Positions 44,940 to 57,369 of a stretch of DNA of 64,000 bases are shown here, piece by piece. Each line of letters begins with the position of its first letter. The first letter of the stretch is position 1. Source of the stretch: Hemileia vastatrix (taxonomy: Eukaryota > Basidiomycota > Pucciniomycetes > Pucciniales > Zaghouaniaceae); NCBI GenBank assembly GCA_030280995.1, contig JASXTE010000008.1:5847001-5911000 (forward strand), in the 5' to 3' direction. The notes beneath the pieces were generated by a model. It made no database searches. It saw only the letters and a list, made by a program, of their open reading frames with translations, and had not been told where the DNA came from. The translations under genes were made by a program, and so were the position numbers.

Positions 44940-45991
44940 ATGAATACTAGAAATACTACCATTAATACCGAAAACACTGCCAACATTGTGGACGCTATCC
45001 GGCAGTTAATGCGTACCCAGCCTGCTGCTGCTCCACCTGCAACACCAGTTACTACGCTGATGGGTGGGACAAGATGCACCCACTGCATTGAGAATGGCAT
45101 AACTCCCTGTCATTTCTCAAAAGCCCGCCATAGCAACGTTTTCTTTACTGTATGTATTTTTTCTTCTTTTCTTTTCCTTCCTTTCTCCTTATTACTAATC
45201 TTCTATTTTTTGCTTTTTTAGTGATGCAATTACTGTAAACAACGCAAGAAGAAATGTAGTTACGATGGGCCGACCACTGTTGCACGCCTGGATCCCAATG
45301 CCTCAACCTCAAATATGATGAGTCAATTGGACATCAAGCGCCCTGTGCCCACCTCTTCAACTCCACCTGGCAACAAGCAAGCCAAGGTTAATCACCGTGC
45401 ACCTACACCTAGTAGTGTTGCTTCCGTTACAAATTCTCTCTTTTCAGAGGAGAGTACAGTAAGTTCTCTTTTTCTCTTTTTTTTTTAAAAAAAAACGCTA
45501 ACATAAACTCTTTTCTCTCTTAGAATGCACCAGCCACTCCTTACTCTGCATTGCCTCTGCGGCCTAATGCTCCCCTTTTCCTTCCTGCCTTGGAAGAAGA
45601 TCCCATCTGGGATACCAATCCAATTCCTGAGTGCACTCTTCGCTCACAGACTCCTGACTGGACTAACCTTCAACCAGTCTTTGACGCTATCATCCCGGAC
45701 GATTGGCCAGCCGACATCCCCCCTGACAACAATGAAGAAGAAGAAGAGCCCGCCATGGATCAAAACTGGGAATTTGCAGAGCACGTTTCCTGCGCACCAT
45801 ACGATGCAACCATGCGTCATATGAACAATATGATTGTCACCGTCAAAAAATTTCTTGAGGCGGTCCCGGTCTATACTCATGCCGAGTATGACAAAAGAAA
45901 ACAGCTAGTCACCACCTTGCAGCAAAACATGCAAGATACTGTTTAAGACTGGGCTTTTTGCGTCCCTATATACAATGAGGCCGAATACTAA
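44940..45991 (+). pseudogene. Accessory gene 1 of E4, two nonsense changes
   Basis: Exons 44940-45149, 45222-45458 and 45524-45991 have exactly the lengths of the E1 exons (210, 237, 468 nt). The first cluster half (CTHCIENGITPC) is intact. The first codon of exon 2 is TGA where E1 has TCA, and TAA occurs at 45944-45946 where E1 has TAC. Introns keep GTATGT...TTTTAG and GTAAGT...CTTAG. The uninterrupted exon 3 shows what the solo LTR broke in E1. A shorter protein ending after the first cluster half is the most that could be made. Confidence 0.75.
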
Positions 45992-46503
45992 AATCTTTGT
46001 TATATATTCCTTAAAAAAAATTGTATATAGTTTTGTAAAAAAATGTAATAATAATTTTTCTTTCTCCTTAATTCTGCTTGACCCTAAGTCCCTTGTGAGA
46101 ACCCAACATCTGCAAGATGAGTTTCCCCCAAAAAATATCATCCTTTTTTTCCAAACAGCGCACCTTACTACTAAGTGCTGATGAAAAGTGAAACGATAAA
46201 CACAAAATAAATCTGAGATTGGTGCTACTCCCTATAGCAGCAAATACATCCACTGTGTCATATATGCATGCGTTCCCTTGAAGTCTTCAGATCTTCTCAG
46301 CGTATGACTTTCCCTTGACTGCAAAAGATTTGCCTTTCCTTAGGTCCCTCATTTTCTTTTCTTTGACAAAGATTCTTCCCATCCATCTTAGAAACCATTC
46401 AGCACTCATGTCAGTTATTGCACGACTGACGTTTCTTTTATAATGCCATTATTAACCTATAAATAATTCATCTAATAACCTGGATTTCATTCATCCAAAC
46501 ATC

Positions 46504-46938
46504 ATGACTCAATATCGCACAGTTCCCAAAGATCAAGCGTGCTCATTTTGTAAACGCCGCAACTTTCATTGTACATTTTCTAGACCTCAGGGGTATGCCT
46601 CCTTTAGACCTGCCTGTGACAACTGCTTTAGCTACCACAAAACTTGCAATATCTCTCTGAACCATAATACTCCTCAGCCTACTGGCTATATTTGCTTTCC
46701 TCCTAGTTCCACCAGTAGCGCCCCCATAATTACAACTACTAGTCCAACAAGACCCAATTCTTCCACCAATAACAACATTCCTTATGAGTCGCCATTGCTT
46801 CCTACTTTTCCCAGACGTGAAATATCTATCCAGCCTAGAACTGTGGCTTCTTCCACTCCAAACTCTAATGCTTTCATGCACTCAGGCTCCACTACAGCTG
46901 CTCCTGACGCAATTACCATTTCTTTGCCATCAGCGCGC
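46504..46938 (+). pseudogene. Accessory gene 2 of E4, 5' part, cut by E3
   Basis: The N-terminal Zn2Cys6-like cluster is intact (QACSFCKRRNFHC, ACDNCFSYHKTC), followed by the Ser/Thr/Pro linker up to SLPSAR, where E3 is inserted. 435 nt here plus 19 nt at 58716-58734 give the 454-nt exon 1 seen in E1. The 3' part at 58735-59086 has a lost acceptor and a stop. Confidence 0.8.
46935..46938. repeat. 4-bp target duplication of E3 (GCGC/GCAC)
   Basis: GCGC before the left LTR and GCAC at 58712-58715 after the right LTR. The single difference is a G-to-A change at a CpG. Exon length arithmetic in gene 2 fits a 4-bp duplication. Confidence 0.75.
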
Positions 46939-48281
46939 TGTAGACAGTTCTATAGTACTAAGCAGTAGACACAATGTGAGATGGGTTGGTTCTCCTTTTT
47001 AATTTATAAAAAGAAGCGCCTGCCACTCTTATTTTTTTAAAGACAGTGTAATAATGTGTAACACTAATATTTGACTAGAAAGTTTATAAGTTGAGATGAG
47101 TTAAAGATAAGGAAACAAGCACTACTATCCGGATATTTTATTCTTAACAAGCGCTATTATCCACAGCTACTCCCTCTTGAAGCGCTCTCTTTGAATTTGC
47201 CTTATTATAGTAATAAAATATCTCTAATAATAGTTAATCCCACTGAATCTATATATTCTCTCTATGTTGCGCTCTTTCACTATACTATAGGAAATACACA
47301 CAAAGACGCACAAACTCTAAAGACTCAGAAAATACCTTTTAATATTCTCTCAAACAATTAATCACAAATGATCTAATATCTTATACTGGGTACTATGACT
47401 ATAGCTACACGTATATCTCTATATTGGTTTTCTTTATGATCTGCTTTTTTTTAAAAAATGACAACTAATGCGATTTTTCTTATTTTATTAACTAAATAGA
47501 TAGATTGACCAGTTCCCCCCCTTTGTCCCTATCTAATAGTCCTCCTTTTATATTCTTCCAGCGCTCAAGACACAGTTCCCTAATGGATCTCCAGCGCTGA
47601 CTCTAGCGCCACATTAGTAAAACAATAACTAATTTATTTGTATGCTACTTACACTTCTTGCAACAACTACAGGGCCTAAATCAGACCCTATAATTACTAA
47701 CACTAGTATTAACTTGTTTCACTGATTCTCCACATATGCGCTTTTAACTATACCTTGTTTTGTTTCAGCGCTAGTTCCAGGTTTGACTTATCCTCACGCT
47801 GCGTCTAGTTGCCTTAACTCTTGGGTAGTTTTACGATTGAGTCCCCACTCTCTTTGCTTTAATACTAGGTTCGTAGTTCTGACAGCTCGTTTTACTAGTT
47901 AGCCTTCTTTATTACTTGTCTCAGTAAGTTTCCCAACTGGCCGCGGTACAGCATACCATGCACTTGAGTTGTCCTTAATCCATGACTTTCTTCTTAATGC
48001 GTAACACATATTTTTTTTGGAAAGCCCAAATCCATATTGTTTAGCGCTTTATGGTCCTAAATCAATAACACACAATTCCCCATTGTGCGGCACATTTTTC
48101 TACCAAATCCGAGCGCACAGACCCTCAAACTTTTCCACGCTTCCATTTCCTTTGTTCCTTGAAACACGCAAATACATATTTATATTTTAACATTACCTGC
48201 TGCGCTATCTCCCCTTTGTTCTTCCTGGACTACGCGCAATGATTGGTCTAAAATCACACTTCCTGCGAGGCGCGTACCACA
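46939..48281 (-). repeat. 3' LTR of E3
   Basis: 1343 bp, TGTAGACAGTTC...CGCGTACCACA. It contains six AGCGCT palindromes. The adjoining PPT (minus strand) is GTAGAGGGAGGA. Confidence 0.92.
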
Positions 48282-48404
48282 TCCTCCCTCTACTCGCGAC
48301 TTTCCCCAGGAGCCCATAAATATTCTGCATCTCGCAGCATTTTCTTCCTCCACCTTCTATCCTTTTCTCTTTTCTTATTATCTTTATTATTTTTATCTTT
48401 CACA

Positions 48405-49327
48405 ATGAATACCAGAAGAACCCCTACTAACGCTGAAAATACCACCAACGTTGTGGACGCTATTTGACAGTTTGTGCGCACTCAGCCCCCTACTGCTTCC
48501 CCAACAACGCCCATTACCACACTGATGGGTGAGACAAGATGCACTCGTTGCATCAAATATGGCATAACTCCATGTCATTTTTCAAAAGCCTGCCGTGGCA
48601 ATACTTTCTTCACTGTAAGTTCTCTTCATTCTCCTTCCCATTTGTTTCTAACCTTTTCATTTTTCTTTTATTCCTAGTCATGCGATTACTGAAAGCAACG
48701 CAAGAAGAAATGCAGTTACAATGGGCCCCCCACCGTCGCGCGCCTGGACCCAAATGCTTCTACAACAAATATGATGAGTCAAATGACCGTCAAGCGCCCT
48801 GCGCCTGCTCCTGTTACCCCACCTGGTAACAAACGAACCAAGGTTAGTTACCGCAAGCCTACTCCTAGTAGCGTCGCTTCTGTCCCTAAATCTCTTTTCT
48901 CGGAGGAAAGTACAGTAAGTTTCTTTTTCTTACTTCTTCCCTTTCTAATACTAACATTCTCTTTTTCCCCTTTTTTTTTTTTTTTTTTTTTACTATGTAG
49001 GATGCACCAGATACTCCTTATGCTGAAACACCTCCGCCTCCTATCACTCCACTATTCCTTCCTACCTTGGAAGAAGATCCCACCTGGGATACGACGCCTA
49101 CTCCCAAACCTACTCCTTGTTTGCCCACTCCTTACAATGCGACCATGTGTTGTATGAATAACATGATTGGGGCTGTTGAAACATTCCTCGAGGAGGTTCC
49201 AGTTTATACTCACGCTGAGTATAATAAGCGAAAACAACTAATAGCTGCCTTGCAACAAAACATGCAAGAAGCTATTAACGATTGGGCTATCTGCATCCCA
49301 ATCTTTGATGAAGCAGAATACCACTAA
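48405..49327 (+). pseudogene. Accessory gene 1 of E3, nonsense and exon 3 deletion
   Basis: Exons 48405-48614, 48678-48914 and 49001-49327, with introns at the E1 positions. Codon 21 is TGA (48465-48467), and the fifth cluster Cys (TGT in E1) is TGA in exon 2. Exon 3 lacks about 140 nt including the acidic patch but keeps the C-terminal motif (EVPVYTHAEYNKRKQL) in frame to the stop. The second intron has a T-run of more than 20. Confidence 0.75.
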
Positions 49328-49808
49328 AAAATATTTTCTTTTGTATTTATTCCTTGTAATGTATATAGCCTTGTAAAAAAAATGTAATGTATATTTATTT
49401 ATTTTTATTATTATTTTCACTTATCTTCCTGTGAGAACTCTACAACCGCGAGATGAGTTGCCCCAAAATATCATCCTTTTTCTAGCAGCGCACCCTTCTA
49501 CTAAGTGCCTATGAAAGATGAAACCAAAAATAACAACTTGAGATTGTTGCTACAGCAATTAATTCTCCTGCATCATTTGCGTATGCGCTTTCTTTCAATC
49601 TTTAAACCTTCGCAATACATGCCTTTCTCTTGATTGTAACAGTTCATCTTTCCTTGGGTTCTTCATTATGAGAAATGCTTCTTGCTAGCTTCTTAGAAAC
49701 CATCCAGCGCTCAAGTCAGACGTGGCGCAACTGATGACTTCTTTATAATGCTATTATTAACCTATAAATAGCCCTTCTAATAAGCTGAATTTCCTCTATT
49801 CTAACATC

Positions 49809-50589
49809 ATGACTCAATATTGCACAGTTCCCAGAGATCAAGCTTGCTCATTTTGCAAACACCGTAACTTTAACTGTACATTTTCTAGACCTCGGGGTTA
49901 TGCCTCTTTTAGACCTGCCTGTGATAATTGCTTTAGATACCACAAAACTTGCAATACCTCCCTTAACCAGAATACTCTTCAGCCTACTGGTTATATTTTC
50001 TTTCCACCTAGCTCTATTAGTAGCGCTCCCATAATTACCACCACTAGTCCCACTATTTCCACTAATAATAATAATGTTCCTTATGAGTCGCCATCACTTC
50101 CTAGTTTTCCCAGGCCCAAAATATCCATACAGCCTAGCGCTACACTTTCTCCCCCTCCAAGTTCCAGTGCTTCCATGCGCTCAGGCTCCCCTACAGCTGC
50201 TCCTGACGCGGTTACTGTTACTTCTCCGTCAGCACGCCCACAAAACTTATTAGCAAGTAAGAATCCTTCACAATACTTATTCTCTTCTTGCTTACTAGCT
50301 TCCTGTCAGTTTTCAATGAATCCATCTCCTTGGGATGGGTTCCCATTCCATGCGAATGTTTTCCAGACTTCGTCTTATATATGACGCTATGTCCCTATCC
50401 TACAATAACGCACCAGCTTTTTCTGACGCTGAACTTGAAGCTCGCTATACTCATATAGAAATGATAGGTCAACTAATGAACGAAATCAGCTCAACGACTA
50501 TTCTTGGATTCCCTGCCAATCCCCGTCACTTCGTCATGCCTGAAGACTGGAAAGGATATCCTATTAGCTTTAATCCTGATACTGAATAG
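49809..50589 (+). pseudogene. Accessory gene 2 of E3, frameshifted
   Basis: Exon 1 (49809-50256) encodes an intact Zn2Cys6-like cluster (QACSFCKHRNFNC, ACDNCFRYHKTC) and linker. The intron 50257-50309 is 53 nt. Exon 2 lacks 19 nt near 50341 relative to E1 and E4, shifting the frame before the C-terminal motif (NAPAFSDAELEARYTHIEMI), which is otherwise undamaged. A truncated protein with the zinc cluster could still be made. Confidence 0.75.
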
Positions 50590-51189
50590 ACCACTAGCGC
50601 TTCTCCTTATGAGTCTCCTCTGTCCATCCTTCCTGTAAATAGTCTTCATATATTTTTCATGCTATGCCTTCAAATAATCTTTTTAGACATGGCGCTATTT
50701 TGTTACACCTGTCTTCCATACTTTTAGAGCACCTAACTTTACTCTCTCTACTTTCTTTAAAAGACTGTACACCCAAAAAAAAATCATAAATAAACCTTCA
50801 TATCGTAAAACTTTACGGCCTTTACTGCGATACAGCGATATACTAAATAAGAATTGAACTGTAGAGCGCCTCATCTATAAATTGCTATTCCACTCCTAGT
50901 TAGTTAACCCATTAGCTAAATCCCCAGCGTCTTTTGCGTTTACATGATACACATCTCCTTTAATCCAATTACCTATTTTGTCATGTCCCCTCAAACAATG
51001 AAAATATAAGATTTCATTTTCTTCTGCACCCTCATCTAAGCGCTTGTGCCAGTTGCCTGTTCTGCCATAGTCCGCCTAACTTCCAGTTAGTGCCCTCTAT
51101 CCGTCACAACTGTGTCAAAAGCCTCCTGTGAGTCCTCTTAGAAAAAACAAAACTTAATATAACTTGTTAGTTTAATCCTCTTCCCGGAG

Positions 51190-54100
51190 GTATTATTCTG
51201 GTAGTTTTTCCTCATTCCAGAGGCTATCTTGTATCACTGGAACACCCCGTGGGTAGAATCTTTTGATCTGGTCTGCGGCCACATGCCGCTTCCACTCAGT
51301 ACCATCTAATTCCTCCAGTTATCTGCTTTCTGATCCTATAAGGACCATTCCATCTGTCAGAAAACATCTTCCCCCATTGGCTTTCTAAACTTCTATTATA
51401 AACCAAAACCAAATCTCCTGGGTTCAATGGCTTTCTTAACCTATGCGCTAAGCGCTCATCCCAATATTTAACTGACTTGTCCCGGATCTGCATCATTCTT
51501 TCATATGCTTTCTCCACAAACTCGTCCTTTCTTTCAAGTTGCACTACCCTTGCTAGAATTAAATCTTCGGTTGAGCGCACTTGATCCCAATCACATCCTA
51601 GGAAAGATCCAGCCTCCAGATCAATAGGTAATACCGCCCTTTGACCAAACATAAGCTCAAACGGCGAAAACCCTGTTGTCCTTTTAACTGAAATCCTGTC
51701 CGCAAACAAAACTAATGGCAAGTAGTTCTTCCACTTCGCCCCATTATTTCCACATAACTTAACTAGCGCATCTTTTATAACTTGATGCCCTCTTTCTACC
51801 ATTCCCTCTGCTTCAGGATAATATGGTGTTGCAACTCGTAACTTTGCGCCAATACCTTTTACTACTTCTTGGAATTCTCCCGCAAATTCAGCGCCACCAT
51901 CTACGGTTACCATCTTCATTACCCCATACCTATAAATCCATTCTTTCTTCAAAAACTCGGCCACATTACTTGCCTTGAGGTTTATCAACGGCGCTGCTTC
52001 AACCCATCCTGATAGATCATCCCTGGCTACTACCAGGTATTTAAAGTGTCCTTCTTTTATATGGACTGCATCTAAACTGACCCTACCAAAAACAGTATCC
52101 TCGCCTGTCACTCTCCCTTTTTCTTTTGGCTTTCTGTAACTTCTGCGCTGGCATTCAGGACAAGATTTAACCCAATCTCTTACTTCATTTTTCATGTTGG
52201 GCCACCAGAATCTTTCCCTAACTCTGCGATGAGTCTCATCTTGACCTCTATGTCCTGAATTCACGTGTAACTCCCTGAGTATCTTCTCCTTCCCTTCCCT
52301 AGTTTGAATAACTAACTGAGGAGACAATGCTTGATTCTTCCATAACTTCCCATTTTTAATAAAATAGCCTTTAGCGCGCCTTTTAATATTGCGCCAAACC
52401 TTTTTATTGCAAAAATCTGGTCGACTATTACCTTCCAAATATAACTTTAACAACTCTACTCCCTCATCTGTAGATGCGTTGTCTTCTAAATACTCCCCCT
52501 CTTCGAGTTGAGTACTACTATCCTGACTTCCCTTTGAAGTATCTCCATCATCTGACTCCTCCACTTCCTCGCCTTGCGCACTCCTTGTCGCTACCTTAGC
52601 TTCAGTGTTCCCTAAATCCAGTTGCAGTTCAACCTTGCTACAAACATCCTTTATATTGTCAGCTTTTAATTTTATGTCTTTTCGGACATTCCTCGTTACT
52701 AGTTTATTGTCATCACGGATAATACTACCTACTAGTTTATGGTCTTCGCAGACATTCTTGCTTGATAGTTTATTGTTGTTGCGGACGTTCTTGCCAAATT
52801 TTGTATAACAATAATCTATCCCGTTTACCCATCTCTTATCTTCTTCAAATTCTTCCGCTTCCGAGTCTTCTTCACACAACGGTCTTCTCAACAGCGCATC
52901 TGGAATAGTGAAAGATTTCCCTGGCTTATGGACTAAATCAAAAGAAAACAAATTAATCTGCACTACCCACCTCGTCATGGGCGCATCTGGTAAACTCAGG
53001 CTACTAATCATTTGCACCAACGATAGCGCATCAACCTGCAGCTCGAAATGCTGCCCCCAAAGCATCCATTGTAGCTTTTTAAGGATCTTTGCTACTCCAC
53101 ATAGCTCCAGCTTGGACTGGGAGTACCTAGACTCCACTTTGGTAAAAGTCTTGGACTCGTAAAGGACAGGTCTATCATTACCTTCTTTGTCCTCCTGCAT
53201 CAAAACTGCGCCCACCGCGGAAACACTAGAATCCACCGCTAGAGTAATTTTTCCAGCGCCTGGTCCATACTCCAATTTCTTCAAAAGAATATATTTTCCT
53301 ACAATCCTCTTTAATAACTCGAATGACTCCTCACATTCCTCCGTCCAATCCCATACAACATCCTTTCTTGTTAAGCGCCGTAAAGGCAAAGACATCAAAT
53401 TAAAATCTTGAATAAACATTCTTACATATGTACAAATGCCTAAAAACCCTCTAACTTCCTTAGTATTTCTTGGTCTTGGCCATGTAAGTACCTTATTCAT
53501 CTGTTTTTCAGCGATGATTCTCCCTTCCTTACATACCACATGTCCCACTATATCTAGCGCTGGAACACAACAGGCAAATTTAGACCCAGAAATCGTTAAT
53601 CCTGCCTCATCTATCCTAAATAGCACTCTTTTTAGGGTAATCGCATATTCCCAAATAAACTTTCTAATATATGGATTTTCTTTTAACACTTCCCCTTCAT
53701 AATCACTGGCTGGTCCTTTTATACCGCCATCATCAATGAAAATTCCCACATGTTCTGGGATTTCATCCTGCAATATCCACATCATCTGTGCTTGATATAC
53801 CGCCACAGAATTTGTTGCGCCTTGCAGTAACCTTGTCAACCTAAAGCACCCCAGTGGTGTTTCAAACGTTGTCATGGGTCTGAACTATTTGTCCAACTTG
53901 CGCTCATTGTATCCTCCCATAATATCACCTAATCCGTAACATGCACGCCCCACAAAAGATTCCACAAATTCTTCTGGCGTTGGTGGCATTGCTGCATCCT
54001 TTACCGTAACCTTGTTCATCTCCCTAAGATCATGAAAAACCCTTAATTTACCATTATGTTTGACCACACAAAACACTGGACTTGAATAACTAGACATAGA

Positions 54101-54860
54101 CTGTTCATACAAGCCGGACTTTAACCTTCCCCTAATTAATTCCGTATACTCTTCTCTTATAGCCGCCGGTATTGGAAAGGCCTTCTTTTGCCACGGCGCA
54201 TGAGGTATAACTGGAACAATATAAGGTTTACCATAAGAGTGTTTTAACAAACCTCTTTCCTCTTCTGAAAACGCAATAGCCTTTTCCCTAAGAACCATAA
54301 CATGTAATAATAACTTCTTTTCTTCCTGCGATAACCAGCCCTCTGGTCCAAAATCTACCATCTGAAGCCTTTCCATCGTGATCTTACTGGTGAACGCAAA
54401 ATCAGGCGGAAACTTTGTTAAAGGTGTATCATAAGGATTTCTAGATAGCGCCGGCCTCTGAAAAGGAGGATTCAAATCAGGCATCGCTATATTCACTGGT
54501 TTAACCTTAACAGCTACTGGTTTATACTTAGATGCAAAACAGTCCTTACTGCTTCCTTCATTAATTAAAATAAAACCCTTTCTAATATAACTACGGGTTA
54601 CACCTAAATCCTGTTTTTGTCTTTTCTTTTTAATATAAGTATAACAATATCCATAATTAAAGAAATTAAAAAGCTTAGGTATAATACATTCTACAGTAGT
54701 ATCCCCAAGACACCTATGACGTACCGCTTTACGTATCCCTCCTTGTTGGACTGACTGGTCACTATCCGGGTTCTTCTCATCCTGGGAGATAGTAACACCT
54801 AAAATGCCAGTCCCTAATGAAAATGTTGACGCCTTCCTGGCGGCTGCCCTATCTCCTCAT
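51190..54860 (-). pseudogene. E3 Pol (RT, RNase H, integrase)
   Basis: The frame opens after a TGA about 45 nt upstream of the protease stop and is open through RKRQKQDLG and YKPVAVKVKPVN to a TAG at about 53885. It resumes at 53875 and runs to 51296. RT motifs: LRVFHDLREMNKV, IFIDDGGIKGP. RNase H: LAVDSSVSAVG. Integrase has an H/H/C/C finger (LHVNSGH, SCPECQRR) and catalytic SLDAVH, TVDGGAEF and GMVERGHQ. A 17-nt deletion near 51310 shifts the last 40 residues. Except for one stop and this deletion it is well kept. The spacer between RNase H and integrase contains a repeated degenerate NKL block (about 52650-52800). Confidence 0.88.
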
Positions 54861-57123
54861 CTGAGACTTCCTCATAAAACTCTCTTTCTTTCTCTAACCG
54901 CGCAGCTCCAGAGTACTTAGTTTCCCAGCCACCATCCTTGGGCGCTACTAAGACTGCTGTTACTGGAACACCGTCATCACCCATAATCCTGATTCCTATA
55001 GTCTTATTTAAACAATAATCTATAGTCGCCGAATAATCCATTAAAAATGGTGTGCCTAAAACTGGTTTGACTACACCCATTGGAACATAAAAATGTATAT
55101 CTCTTGTTGCTCCCGCAACTCTAGTGCGTACATACTCTGCTACACCTATAACAGGTAACCTACCTCCCCCAATTCCTGAGACAGTGCCTTCGCCGTCTTT
55201 TACAGGAAGACCTAATTCCACTGTGTCATCCACTGATACCACGTTGATTTGTGAACCCGTATCTACTAACGCTTTAATTTGCTTACCATTTACCGTAATA
55301 GTTAAATACCCTAAGGGTCCTGCGTAATGTGGAGCCCTAGGTAATCCAACAACTGGCTGAAATGAGTGTTCCGCCATATCGAACTCAGCGCAATTAGCAA
55401 TCCTTTGCTTTCTGCACTTATCTATGATTCCATTTGCTACGTCTGGTGCTACTGCAGTCAGCATCCCCAATGGAACAGAAAATGTAGTCTTAAAACATTC
55501 TGCAACTAAATCCTCGGCAGCTTTGGGAAAATCAGAATGAACCAGGCGCTGCATTCTCCATTTAGGCTGAGTTGACTTGGCACCAGTTTTTGCTCTTCCG
55601 GGTGGGTTCTTTGGAGTATTATGCTTTGCTCCTGGCATTCCCTCAGCAGGTACCGCTCTTTGCTGTACTACCACTGGTTCCTCCAACATTGCCGTCTGTT
55701 CTATTTCCTGGTGATCCACACCGTAACCTCCAGAGTCCATACCATCCATTTCAACATCCTCAATAGGTGCAGGTGTATTTTCTCTAGTAGTATACCCTAC
55801 TTCCTCCATATCCTCTGGATTTGCATACCTAGCGCCAGCCCTTCTTGGCCTATTAATTGTAGGTGGGGCCATTTTCTTATGCTTTGCCGCGAACATCTCC
55901 AGTCGTGCTGCGGTAAGTGGCGCTGCAACCGCTCCTTCTTTTACTTTAAAATCTAACACCGCGCAAGTAACTGCAAAATTAACCGACTTCGCATCCTTGC
56001 TTTTCTCCTTATTTTCCGGCTCTTTGCCCTTGCTTGACCTGCTTTCCATAGACTTTTTATTAATATGATCAATGACCATGGCTCATATTCCTCGATCTTT
56101 GTCTTTAATCAACCTGGTACCATCTTCCAACATAAGCGTAGTCCCATCCTCGTAAACTACCTTTTCCTCTTTATCCTTTTGAAGCGCATTACACCTCATC
56201 CTTTTATGCCCTTCTTTATTACAATAATAGCACACCATAGCGGAAAAAGGCAAAGTTTGAGGAGAACTCTTGGGCCTAAACAATTCTTTTGCTTTTGCCA
56301 CTTCAACTATCTTCTTCTCCAACTCATCGATTCTTGCCATGACTGAATCTGGATCTTTAGAGAGAATTTTATCTTTAGGAGAAGAGATCTGAGAAGGCGA
56401 TTGTACGCCTGGCGCATCTTCCCCCATATCCTCATTATCCAGAGCCACCCTTGCTGCACATCGCTCAACTTGACGCAACTTCATTTCAGCTTCCACTGCC
56501 ATTTCTACTTCCTCTAATCCAGGGTACTTATAATTTCCGTCCCTCTTTTTAACCAACTTTCCTTTGTTATCCAAGCGCCTTTTTGCCCAGTCTTCAACTT
56601 CTGGCGCTAACGCTTCGCAAAACCAAGGTAACGACGTATTAACATCACTAAAATCTTTGTTACTAACTAAATATTCTACTATCCAATCGAAGTCTTCCCT
56701 AAAACTTTTAAATTCCTTGGGGTCTCAAACACCTCCTCTAGCCTTGACCCTATTTACCAAAATATCCAGGTCCTTCATTGTATACCTAGTTTCCTTGGTA
56801 ACCTTTGGCCATCTCTTGAGCATTTGTTCTCTTAGCACTGACCAATTTCGCTCTTCATGCCCTTTTAAATCCTCTAAATTGTCTTTGCACTCATCAGATA
56901 CAAAGAATAGTACTTGTCATACCATATCATATTCGGTTGCTCCATGGACTTCTGCCGCTTGTTCAAACCTGCGTAAAAACTTTTTGGCATTAATTCCCAC
57001 AAAGCGCAAGCTTTCGTCTTTACACCTAATAATCGTGGTTACTGTTTTTGGAAAAGATGTCAAAGAATTGGGCGATTTAACCCTCTCTTGACATCCCCTA
57101 GATGTAGTTGCAGTAGGATCCGT
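54814..57123 (-). pseudogene. E3 Gag-protease (single frame)
   Basis: The homologous start codon is ACG at 57123 (ATG in E1). One frame of about 770 codons runs to a TAG at 54814, broken by TGA at 56917, near 56730 and at 56083. The CCHC knuckle is CYYCNKEGHKRMRC. The protease has an intact active site, LVDTGSQINV, and GIGGGRLPV. At 56083 E1 has CGA, so the TGA is a CpG transition. The frame ends GRRQHFH, also in E4, overlapping the start of the Pol frame. Confidence 0.88.
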
Positions 57124-57369
57124 TCCCGAAATATCAAATCCAAGCAAAGATCACAAAGGAAAAAACACACTCTTGGTTAATTAAACCTGACTGTTTTCAC
57201 GATACAGCCCTACGCTATCCTCTGATAACGGCTATTGATCCACTTGTTGTAGATCCTACGACTCTTCCACTGAAGCTCCGGCTTGATTACGTCCTCTTGA
57301 CGAAACCCTAAAAAAAAACAATCTAATCAAAAACACTAGTTACAATTATGCCACTGTTGGGACACCAAT
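57124..57369 (-). other. E3 leader and primer-binding site
   Basis: PBS (minus strand, ending 57367) TGGTGTCCCAACAGTGGC. No gene seen. Confidence 0.7.

Noticed and set aside
57124..57147. A Gag start in E3 at 57147.
   Set aside because: This codon is TTG. The position equal to the E1 ATG is ACG, so the start has been lost rather than moved.
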